Assembly (NCBI GenBank): GCA_028698995.1
Contig: JAQVVM010000001.1
Location: 2,348 to 39,199, forward strand
DNA: 36,852 bases
Origin: Bacteroidales bacterium
GTDB lineage: Bacteria > Bacteroidota > Bacteroidia > Bacteroidales > PXBB01
Direction of reading: 5' to 3'
Shown: positions 9,601-15,165 of the stretch, in pieces
Layout: each line of letters opens with the position of its first letter
How positions within the stretch are numbered: the first letter of the stretch is position 1
Translations under genes and position numbers: made by a program
The notes under the pieces: model-generated
Database searches by the model: none
What the model was told of the DNA's origin: nothing
Seen by the model: the letters and a program-made list of their open reading frames with translations, nothing else

Positions 9601-10531
9601 CAATATGATTGCCTGTTTTAAAAAAGTTTATACTTACTCTTGCAGAATCCGAACCATTAGGTTCATATTTATAATAAAAACTAAAATCCTGAGGTTTGTA
9701 GTTATAATTATTGTCAATATATTTTATTTCAGCTCTTGTGTGGTTCCCATCCAAATCTATATTTGAAAGTTTTACAGCGTAAGGTGCTGATTGATAAGAG
9801 GATGTTTTGGTTACATTTGCAGTATCAAAATAGGCTAATAATAAGTCACCGTTACTTGTTATCCAGCTAAGTGGATTTTCTGATACGGCATTTCTCCATA
9901 CTTCTATACTACTGTTAGGAATTGGGTATAATGGCGTGTTGTTTGTGCCGCTTGTAAAATAGATATTATCAATAAAAAGCTGAGTGCCGGCTTTAGGATT
10001 ACCATTGCCAAAGGGATCTCCGCTGAGAAAACCTAAAAACAGAGAATCAGGTTGAACAAGACCCGAATTAAACCCCAACGACATGTTTATCCAACTGGTA
10101 CTTGGAACATCTATAGGCATAACAACAGAGTCTATCGTTACTCCTCCGGCATATAAAATTAGCATAACCATAGCATAATCACCCGTTTCAATATTGGCTT
10201 TGTAAGAAAACCTAAGAGTGTCTGCAATCAGCGTAAAAGGAAAGCCCATTAGGTCGCCATCATTTGGTATTCCGTATAATAAATATCCAATGTCAATACC
10301 ATTTTGGGTATTGGCAGTATTTAAAAGCATAGAATAATTGCCATCCTGAGCATCATAACTTTTCTCCTGCAAGATATTAATGTTGTTATGCTCTGTGTTA
10401 ATAACCCAGCCATCAGGGTACTCATACAGATTTTCTACTTGCCAGTTTGTAAAACTACCATTTTGAATGAGCTGTCCGAAAGACAAATTAATGGCAAAGA
10501 GGGTACATGCCAAGAGTATTAACTTTTTCAT
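1..10531 (-). CDS. Giant secreted multidomain protein (FN3, choice-of-anchor-J, LamG, 51-residue repeats), C-terminus missing
   Basis: The frame is open from an ATG at 10531 to the left edge, at least 3510 codons. The N-terminus is a signal peptide (MKKLILLACTLFAINLSFGQ). A jelly-roll-like domain follows (about residues 21-200). About 13 fibronectin-III domains then start near 9440, 8690, 7945, 7165, 6395, 5670, 4890, 4595, 3825, 3525, 3235, 2445 and 2155; many show CP-P--L-A, S-A-L-W, GF-PGT and FYV-A-C. Between them lie about seven choice-of-anchor-J (cleaved-adhesin/MAM-like) domains, recognised by F-E-F, PPVCW, DNWLITPQL and IDDISV. The C-terminal part has 51-residue GCDSIY repeats (to about 1870), an Ig-like stretch (about 1310-1525), a LamG/concanavalin-like domain (about 695-1305) and more repeats. 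Such proteins are usually T9SS-exported adhesins or matrix proteins; a C-terminal sorting domain is expected beyond base 1. The frame is the same at both ends and no break was seen. Ligand unknown. Confidence 0.9.
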   Translation of the reverse strand, partial: MKKLILLACTLFAINLSFGQLIQNGSFTNWQVENLYEYPDGWVINTEHNNINILQEKSYDAQDGNYSMLLNTANTQNGIDIGYLLYGIPNDGDLMGFPFTLIADTLRFSYKANIETGDYAMVMLILYAGGVTIDSVVMPIDVPSTSWINMSLGFNSGLVQPDSLFLGFLSGDPFGNGNPKAGTQLFIDNIYFTSGTNNTPLYPIPNSSIEVWRNAVSENPLSWITSNGDLLLAYFDTANVTKTSSYQSAPYAVKLSNIDLDGNHTRAEIKYIDNNYNYKPQDFSFYYKYEPNGSDSARVSINFFKTGNHIGGFSSKIGDYDTTYKKVEVNLNNLFEEPDRLEINFEAGENSGSILYIDEVQFGCIKPKNLFGQYTTTTSVQLTWETGALETQWQVQWGIAGFQLGNGTFVNVNNTPELLLNGLDTSSTYEYYVRSLCDTSNMSQWEGPFTICKEQNIPIAQGFENTPQGAIPMCWNKITTNGANIQVSDCCEPYSGNKFLNMNLQPYTNCVFITPYLNNNLSDLFISFAAKKNSFENTAMYLGTMTNPQDLNTFSPLNAFALMPGYNTFSYYFNNYTGNDKYIALMLTADEGYGANVLVDDIMIGFIPSCLPVQNLTAQNITTNSAEIMWQAGNNETLWNAKYGFSGYDPETQDTSIAQPLYGLTSPNFFFNGFLEEGQMYDIYVQADCGGGDVSPWTKVSFTTNCGLVNIPLFENFENTPDGNVPNCWNRITSNGSAVGVVSYYQGTSQPKSVRMHWANNTMNTYLITPQLNTPLNELQIEFNAKSQNQFIPIITLGTMSDPTDENTFNPLTNYYLTQNYQTYSYLLNAYLGSDSYLAFRLTADTNDYVEMFIDDVNIGLIPSCPKPTNIFVSNLNSNSVTLNWTAGSNEQLWHVVITPQNVPFDTNNYVYSNFNVANNMLDVIGLNQNTGYSVYVQANCGSNDLSTWAGPYNFMTPCANYTLPFSEEFGYNFYHVPTCWFRTADNWYNYPNSTVGGYYGELLYNGNYNFNTGKQRIITPFIDATAANSLMVTFKHALQIMQDTGVAPMIGIEVTTDGNNWTTAWSLVPTANINPEEIMIDLSAYAHQTIKLAWFVDGMSQEIPSWVIDNVLIDVMPTCLMPTALNATNITSNSADLSWTAGGNETIWDVKVGYQGFSPHDTMNYLQSQTGLTNNFWTVQGLNPMSIYDFYVKADCDSGDVSTWAGPYNFSTICNFAQAPYLQNFETSSLPQVPLCNSIENAGQGNNWQTIYNPNSDFPDHTLYYLPNMSPANAWYFTQGIELTGGTTYKIGFRYGNNTPAWTESLRVMYGKMPNSASMTSQLLDFFSINQAVPQNALQYFTPDSTGIYYFGFNCYSAANQYYLFVDDIVVDVAPACQSPVNLLATNITSNSADLLWDASGSASYFEIEWGEKSLQFGYGNYVDVSNNSYSLFGVLTPATQYRYYIRALCNNGADTSEWAGPYYFTTLCDAVSEFFENFDATNNFALPVCFKKVTTTGNTYTYSQNAYSWPNNLDMNANDSSDFLIVSLPKVNNAGDDSHWLKFWAKGNTNANIEVGYLTDPQNPNSFILIQTVQFADNNYNKYVINPGILPNNTVFAFKHTGNPSGLVSIDDVSWEAKPQCPGPDMFSVMVSNITSNTFDISWTDLGNATQWAVNYGQAGQGFTQTTYTNTNAITLTNLVAFASYQFQIQSICSQDTSEWKGPFYNFSGSNFSCFPGAVYGQNPEPMEYSLWSSQDFGRKVHQNFSGITSPFNVLHFWGRFHDTYNACTPSSIDVEVGFYEDNNGSIGTQVASYIVPIVPNPINTGYAEQYYDLTIQLPNNVTLNEGWFSVQSINSPSCYMLVLNTTNPAASGYVLRVQNQGQDTIQFNPMGFCFLYDVCPTPSNLNASNITTSSADLLWDTQNEPLWNVEVGNVGFTPGTQTALYSQNETTSNSWQLTNLSEGTTYSFYVQHDCDANGTSSWSGPYNFTTLFSCPQPYSLNAFNIQSSQADLTWMAGGSEPKWDIELGFNAFVPTGVPTQSDITNNTYTYTGLQANTTYDYYVRAHCDTFDYSIWEGPFTFATTQDCGILISNYPWYEGFEGTTFPPVCWINQDEDNDGYKWEQRVLPAMQPHTGYNLAISASWMPGPGALNPDNWLITPQLSINNPNLEFSMWYAGLDPSYVSEKFSVLISTTGTNPADFTEVFTTVATSTNYNEVIVPLDTYSGQNIYIAIRHWGCTDMFNLRIDDISVRSTLCKNPTNLTASNITSNSADLGWNQTGPTSQWNIEVGFAPGFTPGTGSPNVVGSITTSSNPWTVTGLNQGTNYAFFVQAVCDSIGVTAWVGPYVFSTLVGCPAPTALNAYNIMPNQADLSWAAGGTENNWLIEVGYPSFIPGTGNYVFFDSLMNITSLTVFNLNQSTNYEFYVKSKCDIGDVSVWSGPYSFATQAMCPNPVALSANNVQSSQAELYWSPGGSETMWVIEVGYDGFTPETYNYVLIDTLTNIQYSAQGLSPNTVYNYYVRALCGNEVSLWTGPFVFQTACNVFTAPFTETFESVTFPPDCWKSIQGSGIWHRASNVGGYNNSNASAMIDFYNISGNTPQDLITFTFNTGALSSPSLTFDYAYANYDTTLYYDQLDILTSADGGNTFTLLVNMSGKGELNTGGSSTQPFVPTTSQWATKQILLPSGTNAIKFRATSGYGNNLYIDNVTVDDNTISCPQPNTLYATSVTSNSAIVGWTAGGSEYLWNVEVGLQGFTPGTNTFVAGSANFGSVQFDATALIPSTAYEFYVQAVCDINNVSNWVGPFTFQTLSECPEPTNITVSNILPTQANATWTVQGSEVGWEIELGLSGFQPTGTATHTVASPNNSIVFSGLTPNTAYQFHIRAVCSNGYSPWIAENYFTTCGNFEQVDTISICNGSSYQWQGQVYTQSGTYYANYTTINGCDSMYVLNLEVYPTYEFNEDAAICGGQPYQWHGQVYTQAGTYNAVYSTVNGCDSIYILHLNSYPEFKAGIIGKNQTICENNAPELLINIASPSGGLAPYYYQWQQQPNCTGLWLDIPGAQADNYQPPVLSQSTCYRRMVTNICGSAFSNVIDNRLAAYWEFDNNTLDYSGNNNHGVNNGASFTSDRIGNPNNAISFSANSNVNCGNNASLQINQNFTVSMWVKTTTTAPSTNQFILSRWDNNVNKRVWGFLQRQGKNFPSLIVSTNGVDVSYIDGTTLINDGNWHQLSLVQDGSTIKFYINGIFQNQKTQASFPLNNANLLVAANNIFNGSVDDVRIYKQAFTPQQIADLYNNNIPSSNFINVNVNPDYNYVENAAICDGDSYQWQGNTYNTAGSYSFNYTGALGCDSILTLNLQVNPVYEFIEDAAICAGQSYQWHGQIYTQAGSYNAVYASVNGCDSIYYLNLDVLPVYTFEETINICNGNVYQWHGNTYSQTGIYYANYTTINGCDSIYKLILNVNPNYEFVENASICDGQSYQWHGQIFTQSGTYYANYTTINGCDSMYVLNLEVYPTYEFNEDAAICGGQ
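1529..1843 (-). repeat. Second 51-residue repeat array B (two units)
   Basis: Two further units of the GCDSIY repeat start at IC codons near 1843 and 1690. The first is 153 bp long; the second is 162 bp before the next Cys and leads into an Ig-like segment. This array is separated from array A by the Ig-like and LamG domains. The stretch 1621-1690 is closely similar, but not identical, to about 411-475 of array A. Confidence 0.85.
1675..1801 (-). repeat. 127-bp perfect duplicate of the window's first 127 bases
   Basis: Bases 1675-1801 equal bases 1-127 with no mismatch; the first difference is base 128 (a) against 1802 (g). The offset of 1674 bp is a multiple of three, so both copies encode the same residues in the giant protein. 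Because the match reaches base 1, its true left end is unknown. Confidence 0.97.
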
Positions 10532-10561
10532 GATAAATAAGATTTGGGGTTAAATTAAATA

Positions 10562-10569
10562 CAAACATA
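10562..10569 (-). promoter_or_regulatory. Candidate Bacteroidota -7 box for the giant protein gene
   Basis: On the minus strand this reads TATGTTTG, a full match to the Bacteroidota -7 consensus TAnnTTTG, about 30 bases before the start codon. No TTG element is visible at the usual spacing upstream, so support rests on the -7 box and its position. Confidence 0.4.
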
Positions 10570-10602
10570 ATAACAGTAATATTAATAATAAAAAATATTT
10601 TG

Positions 10603-10630
10603 TTAATATTAAAAATATTTTTAATATTAA
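10603..10630. repeat. 28-bp perfect A/T palindrome
   Basis: The sequence begins TTAATATTAAAAA and is its own reverse complement over all 28 bases. It lies about 35 bases upstream of the candidate -7 box of the giant protein gene. It could be an operator or merely an extreme A/T-rich stretch. It is unlikely to be a terminator because no gene ends there. Confidence 0.6.
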
Positions 10631-11250
10631 TAAAAGCTTTTTTTTTTATTTTGAAACTAATAAATGTAACTTACTAAAATTAAATTATTTATTTCCCTTT
10701 CTAATCAAATTTTCAATATTTGAAGTTTTGAAAAATTTGTGATATATGGTTTTAACTTATCAAAAATGAATAACTTTTTATTTAATAACAATTCCATTTT
10801 TGATTTTTTTTTGCTTAGAATCATAATTCCTTACATTTTTAACTGATGAATATCTCTTAAAAATGCAATCTCTTTTAGGAAAATTCATAACCCTTCTTCA
10901 TTAAAATAAAATTTTGTGAACTACTTAAACTTTTGTGGTTTTCTTGACGTTTGACAAGAAATATTATAAATGCCAGTAAATCAATTAAATAGATTTATAT
11001 TCTGACTTCTGAATACCAGTAATTTTGAGCTGTATTTTTTTAAATAAATTGAAATAAAAAACGCCCATTTTTTTAACAAAAAAAATAAAAAATATTTGCT
11101 TTTGATTAAAAAAAATGATTTAAAATTGCAGGCTTTTTTATGTAATCTTTATTGGATATATAAGAACTTGAAATTTAGTTAATTGTATATTTTCAGCGAA
11201 ATAAAAAAAGCTTATAAATAAAAAAATTGATTTAATTTAAAAACCCAATA

Positions 11251-12522
11251 ATGTTAAAAATCAATAATGAAGTTCAAAACATTGAACATGAATTGCAAGA
11301 AATTGACGAACCTCCAAGTTCGGAGTTTATAAACTGCGATATTCAACCCTTTTTGGAAGTGAATAAAACATCAACAAAACTTCCACCAATCAATGAAAAA
11401 TCATTAGCATTTCTCGAAAAATTCTATCCTTTGTCTTCAGTCGATGACTGGAATAATTGGCATTGGCAGATTAAAAATAGTATTACATCTTTTGACGCAC
11501 TGAGTAAGGTCCTTAATTTATCCGAAAAGGAAAAAGAATATTTTGAACACAAACTAACCAATAATATTCTGCCGGTACGTATTACTCCTTATTATGCATC
11601 ATTGCTGGATGCTGATGATGTTAATCAAGCATTACGAAAAACAGTAGTCCCTGTTGTTGATGAATTTTCTCTTAGCAGGGGAGAGACTTCTGATCCCCTA
11701 TCTGAAAGTGCTGATCACCCTTTTAGAGTGAGTAATATTGTACACCGCTACCCAGACAGGGTTTTATTTCTTGCCACAGGTTTCTGCTCTGCCTACTGCA
11801 GATACTGCACACGCTCTCACATGGTAGCTAAAGAAAAATGTCATGTGGGCATTAATGCATGGCATGAAGGTTTAAATTATATCAGGGAACATGAAGAAAT
11901 CAGAGATGTGCTTATCTCTGGCGGGGATCCCCTCACAATGCCTGATTCTCAAATTGAATTTTTATTGTCTGAGTTGAGAAAAATTGAACATGTTCAAATC
12001 ATCCGAATTGGAACAAAAGTACCAGTGGTTTTACCACAACGTATCAACAAAAGTCTTGTTTCCATCCTTAAAAAATACCATCCTTTGCTAATAAGTATTC
12101 ATTTTACACATGCCGATGAAATTACACCGGAAGTTAAGGATGCATGCATAAAATTAGCTAATGCCGGCATACCTCTAGGAAGTCAGACTGTGCTGCTCAA
12201 AGGTGTTAACGATGATGCAGAAACCATCAAAAATCTTATGCACAATCTTCTGAAAATTAGGGTTAGACCCTATTATTTATACCAGTGTGATCCAATTCCC
12301 GGCTCTAATCATTTTCGTACTCCGGTTCAGAAAGGGCTTGACATAATTTTTGCTTTACGTGGTAATACAAGTGGTTATGCCATCCCTCACTATGTGATTG
12401 ATGCTCCCGGTGGTGGTGGCAAAATTCCTTTATTGCCGGATTATATTGTAAAGCATGAAAATGGAGAAGTCGTGCTCAAAAACTATGAAAACCGGCTCTT
12501 TACTTATACTGAAGCCGAATAA
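11251..12522 (+). CDS. kamA: KamA-type radical SAM lysine 2,3-aminomutase
   Basis: This 423-residue protein belongs to the PLP-dependent radical SAM aminomutases, which move the alpha-amino group of L-lysine to the beta carbon. The iron-sulfur motif CSAYCRYC gives C179, C183 and C186. R188 matches the carboxylate-binding Arg of the clostridial enzyme. D347 (in YQCDP) and D384 match the two Asp residues that hold the lysine side-chain amine, and K391 in DAPGGGGK is the PLP lysine. These residues favour lysine over glutamate as substrate. About 50 residues precede the usual start of homology, and the Cys-rich zinc-binding tail of clostridial enzymes is missing; the chain ends at FTYTEAE. It heads a cluster with two ATP-grasp ligases and a GNAT protein, so it probably supplies beta-lysine to them. 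It is longer than EpmB (about 340 residues), and no EF-P gene is nearby. Confidence 0.9.
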   Translation: MLKINNEVQNIEHELQEIDEPPSSEFINCDIQPFLEVNKTSTKLPPINEKSLAFLEKFYPLSSVDDWNNWHWQIKNSITSFDALSKVLNLSEKEKEYFEHKLTNNILPVRITPYYASLLDADDVNQALRKTVVPVVDEFSLSRGETSDPLSESADHPFRVSNIVHRYPDRVLFLATGFCSAYCRYCTRSHMVAKEKCHVGINAWHEGLNYIREHEEIRDVLISGGDPLTMPDSQIEFLLSELRKIEHVQIIRIGTKVPVVLPQRINKSLVSILKKYHPLLISIHFTHADEITPEVKDACIKLANAGIPLGSQTVLLKGVNDDAETIKNLMHNLLKIRVRPYYLYQCDPIPGSNHFRTPVQKGLDIIFALRGNTSGYAIPHYVIDAPGGGGKIPLLPDYIVKHENGEVVLKNYENRLFTYTEAE

Positions 12523-12546
12523 CCAAAAACGATTAACCCCTCAAGG

Positions 12547-12636
12547 ATGACCTATGCTTGTTCCCTATTGATTGGAATCTTGCTGATTATTTACTTTTCG
12601 ATGCGCTTTTGTGCTGATGCTTCTTTAAATTATTAA
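12547..12636 (+). CDS. Possible 29-residue hydrophobic peptide
   Basis: A short frame between the aminomutase and the first ligase encodes a peptide with a hydrophobic core (CSLLIGILLIIYF) flanked by Met-Arg. An AGG lies immediately before the ATG, too close for a normal ribosome binding site. A/T-rich DNA often gives hydrophobic frames by chance, and there is no family I recognise. It is listed only because the 136-bp spacer is unusually long for this otherwise tight cluster. Confidence 0.18.
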   Translation: MTYACSLLIGILLIIYFSMRFCADASLNY

Positions 12637-12658
12637 TTTTATAACCACACATAAATTC

Positions 12659-13642
12659 ATGAATATTGGTATTACGTATGATTTAAAATCCGATTATCTC
12701 AAAATGGGATTTTCTGAGGAGGAAGTGGCCGAATTTGACACAGAAGAAACTGTTGAAGGTATTGAAAATGCTCTTAAATCCCTTGGATATGAAACAAACA
12801 GAATTGGCCACGTTAAAAATTTGATTCAGCTCATCCAGCAGGGAAAAAGGTGGGATTTGGTTTTTAATATTTGTGAGGGACTCAAAGGTTCCGGCAGAGA
12901 AGCACAGGTACCGGCTGTTCTTGATATTTATGACATCCCCTATACCTTTTCAGATGTTTGCATTATGTCCCTTACCCTGAATAAAGCTTTTACCAAGCAC
13001 ATTGTTAAAAATGCTGGCTTTAAAACAGCCGATTTTCAACTTATTCATCATATCGGTGAGCTTGAATCCATTAATTTACCGTATCCTCTTTTTGTAAAAC
13101 CCGCTCTCGAAGGTACAGGAAAAGGGATTGATGAAACTTCTCTCGTGAACAATAAAAATGAACTCTTTAGTGCTTGTCTCCAAAGATTTAATAACGGTTA
13201 TACTCCTTTACTTATCGAAGAATTTTTGTCGGGCAGGGAATTTACTGTAGGAATTATTGGCTCGGGTGAAAATTGCAAAGCTGTAGGAGCCATGGAGGTT
13301 GTTTTTAATAAACACAAAGAGGACAATATTTATTCCTTTGATACCAAAGCCCATTATGAAAATCTCGTAAAATATTCAATTCCTGAAGACTCTATTGTTC
13401 AATTGTGTGCTGAAATGGCCGTTGGTATTTGGAAGTTGCTAGGTTGTTATGATGCAGGTCGTATTGACGTTCGTATGGACAGAAATGGGGTGCTGAATTT
13501 CATTGAAATCAATCCCCTGGCCGGTCTTAATCTTATCCATTCCGATCTGCCCATCATCTGCCGTTTGAACGGTATCAGCTTTCAGACACTAATACAAGAG
13601 ATTGTGGATGCTGCTAAACTTAGATATAATCTTAATAAGTAA
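12659..13642 (+). CDS. D-Ala-D-Ala-ligase-like ATP-grasp ligase, first copy
   Basis: A 327-residue ATP-grasp protein. Such enzymes activate a carboxylate as acyl phosphate and join it to an amine. FVKPALEGTGKGI (145-157) is the ATP-binding lysine and glycine loop, EEFLSGREF (187-195) the next strand, and D270, E283 and N285 (FIEINP) are the expected magnesium ligands. The N-terminal half has FNICEG (69-74) and PAVLDIYDIPYT, where true Ddl has an HG/GEDG segment and PYTG. The Ddl N-terminal EHEVS-type motif is absent, and EINPLAG replaces EINT-PG. It is therefore unlikely to be the cell-wall Ddl. It is followed after 19 bp by a second ligase of identical length. I infer that it couples beta-lysine or another amino acid; substrates are unknown. 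Confidence 0.82.
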   Translation: MNIGITYDLKSDYLKMGFSEEEVAEFDTEETVEGIENALKSLGYETNRIGHVKNLIQLIQQGKRWDLVFNICEGLKGSGREAQVPAVLDIYDIPYTFSDVCIMSLTLNKAFTKHIVKNAGFKTADFQLIHHIGELESINLPYPLFVKPALEGTGKGIDETSLVNNKNELFSACLQRFNNGYTPLLIEEFLSGREFTVGIIGSGENCKAVGAMEVVFNKHKEDNIYSFDTKAHYENLVKYSIPEDSIVQLCAEMAVGIWKLLGCYDAGRIDVRMDRNGVLNFIEINPLAGLNLIHSDLPIICRLNGISFQTLIQEIVDAAKLRYNLNK

Positions 13643-13661
13643 TGAATTAAAATATTAAATC

Positions 13662-14645
13662 ATGAATGTTGTTATTTATCATAGTTATCTTGCCCCCGAT
13701 GCACCTTTAGACGAATTGGACGTTTTAGACGAAGTTGCTTTTTATAAAGAAAACCTTGAATCAGCCGGATACACCGTCTTTTGTAAAGCTTTTCCCTTTG
13801 ATTTCAGAGAGCTTTTGGCTGATAAAGAGGAATTAAAACCGGTTTTTATTGTCAATTTGGTTGAAACTATTTACAATGATGGCAGACTGATACATGTGGC
13901 ACCTGCTTTTTTCGACTTCATGGGTGTCCCCTATACAGGGTGCCCATCCGAAAGTGTTTACCTGACTTCAAACAAACTTACCACCAAGCTTGTTCTAAAA
14001 GCCCATAATATAAAGGCTCCTGCTTATGTGTGCCGCAATAATATTGCTGAATCCTTTAACCCTGATTTTAATTATTTAGTTAAATCTGTTTGGGAGCATG
14101 CATCAGTAGGATTGGATGAAAGCACTCTGCGGTTGTTGAATTTAAAAGATGACATTGAAAGTGTTATCAAAAACGCATCTGCCAAAGGTAAAGAAGTTTT
14201 TGCCGAGCAATTTATCGAAGGGAGGGAGTTTAATATCGCTGTTTTGGGTGGTGAAAAAGGGCCACAGGTGTTACATCCTGCTGAAATTAAATTCGTCGAT
14301 TTTCCCGAAGGTAAATTAAAAATAGTAGGCTATCGAGCCAAATGGATTGAGGATTCTTTTGAGTACAAAAACACTATCCGTTCCTTCGACTTTGTTCCCG
14401 AAGATGCCCCACTGCTTGAAGAGCTAAAGCAGATCTGTCTCAAATGTTGGAACGTTTTCAATCTCAAGGGATATGCCCGTGTTGATTTCAGAGTGGATAA
14501 AAACGGCATACCCTATGTCCTCGAAATAAATACCAATCCCTGCATATCACCTGATAGCGGTTTTATTGCTGCTGTGAAAAAAACCAATATCGGGTTCGAA
14601 GAACTCTTTCAAAGAATCATTTACGATACATTCCAAACTTACTAG
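13662..14645 (+). CDS. D-Ala-D-Ala-ligase-like ATP-grasp ligase, second copy
   Basis: Also 327 residues, but clearly diverged from its neighbour. It has IVNLVET (63-69) and PAFFDFMGVPYTG in the N-terminal half, K141 in LVKSVWEHASVGL, EQFIEGREF (182-190), D275 in ARVDF, and E288/N290 in VLEINTNPCIS. The ATP and magnesium residues look intact, so it should be active. Its glycine loop (SVWEHASVG) differs from that of the first copy (ALEGTGKG), and its N-terminal substrate region is unlike it. Two ligases in tandem suggest two successive amide bonds, or one ligase for each end of a building block. The start is the ATG at 13662, 19 bp after the previous stop. Confidence 0.82.
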   Translation: MNVVIYHSYLAPDAPLDELDVLDEVAFYKENLESAGYTVFCKAFPFDFRELLADKEELKPVFIVNLVETIYNDGRLIHVAPAFFDFMGVPYTGCPSESVYLTSNKLTTKLVLKAHNIKAPAYVCRNNIAESFNPDFNYLVKSVWEHASVGLDESTLRLLNLKDDIESVIKNASAKGKEVFAEQFIEGREFNIAVLGGEKGPQVLHPAEIKFVDFPEGKLKIVGYRAKWIEDSFEYKNTIRSFDFVPEDAPLLEELKQICLKCWNVFNLKGYARVDFRVDKNGIPYVLEINTNPCISPDSGFIAAVKKTNIGFEELFQRIIYDTFQTY

Positions 14646-14670
14646 TTCATAACTAAATCTATCAATACTT

Positions 14671-15162
14671 ATGAATCTTACTGATGTTACCCTCAAATTT
14701 GAAATAAATAGTGATGACAGAGACTGTATTTTTGACATTCTTAATTCTTCCGGTTTTTTTTACAGTTATGAAATTGATGTGGCGGTTGAGATAGCCGATG
14801 AATATTTGAATAGGGAAGACCACAATGGTTATTTTTTTATTGCGGCATTACAAAATGGAAAAATGATTGGTTTTACCTGTTATGGAGAAATTCCTTGTAC
14901 CAAAGGCAGCTACGATCTTTATTGGATAGCCGTTCATAACGATTTCAGAGGTAAAGGCATTGGTTTTAAGCTCATTGAAGAAACAGAGAAACATATTTTG
15001 TCCCTTTCAGGCAAACGCATTTATATAGAGACTTCCTCTACTGAAAAATATGCCCCAACTCAAGGTTTCTATTTAAGAACCGGCTATTTTCTCGAAGCAA
15101 GGCTTAAGGATTATTATAAAGATGGGGACGACAAATTGATGTACTCAAAAGTATTATCCTGA
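14671..15162 (+). CDS. GNAT-family N-acetyltransferase
   Basis: A 163-residue single-domain GNAT protein. The acetyl-CoA pyrophosphate loop is RGKGIG (93-98), after the strand DLYWIAVHNDF, and the C-terminal part has GFYLRTGYF, typical of the fold. It sits 25 bp after the second ligase and is probably translated from the same transcript. In the known N-epsilon-acetyl-beta-lysine pathway an aminomutase is paired with acetyltransferase AblB, but AblB is considerably longer, so this is a different GNAT type. I infer that it acetylates the product or an intermediate of the cluster. Its stop lies 3 bp from the stop of a convergent gene. Confidence 0.85.
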   Translation: MNLTDVTLKFEINSDDRDCIFDILNSSGFFYSYEIDVAVEIADEYLNREDHNGYFFIAALQNGKMIGFTCYGEIPCTKGSYDLYWIAVHNDFRGKGIGFKLIEETEKHILSLSGKRIYIETSSTEKYAPTQGFYLRTGYFLEARLKDYYKDGDDKLMYSKVLS

Positions 15163-15165
15163 CTC

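Larger units (their letters stand above)
10532..11250. other. A/T-rich divergent intergenic region without a gene
   Basis: This 719-bp stretch separates the divergent giant-protein gene and the aminomutase gene. I see no convincing coding sequence or RNA gene. It holds a candidate promoter for the left gene (10562-10569), a 28-bp perfect A/T palindrome (10603-10630), and a 7-bp-stem hairpin with an 8-base loop (arms 10940-10946 and 10955-10961). No clear promoter for the right gene was found; TAAAATTG at 11121-11128 with TTG at 11096-11098 is only a weak match. Confidence 0.7.

Noticed and set aside
10930..10965. TTGACA at 10951 as an E. coli-type -35 promoter for kamA
   Set aside because: No matching -10 box follows at 16-18 bp, and this phylum uses TTTG/TAnnTTTG promoters; the bases are part of a short hairpin.
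10532..11250. A/T-rich region as a replication origin
   Set aside because: No DnaA-box cluster and no dnaA/dnaN or replication genes nearby; it looks like ordinary Bacteroidota intergenic DNA.
12659..14645. The two ligases as cell-wall D-Ala-D-Ala ligases
   Set aside because: The N-terminal Ddl motifs are replaced and the genes sit with kamA and a GNAT, not with mur genes; similarity to Ddl is in the ATP-grasp core.
11251..15162. A standard ablA-ablB operon for N-epsilon-acetyl-beta-lysine
   Set aside because: The acetyltransferase is a short GNAT (163 residues), too small for AblB, and two ligases lie between.
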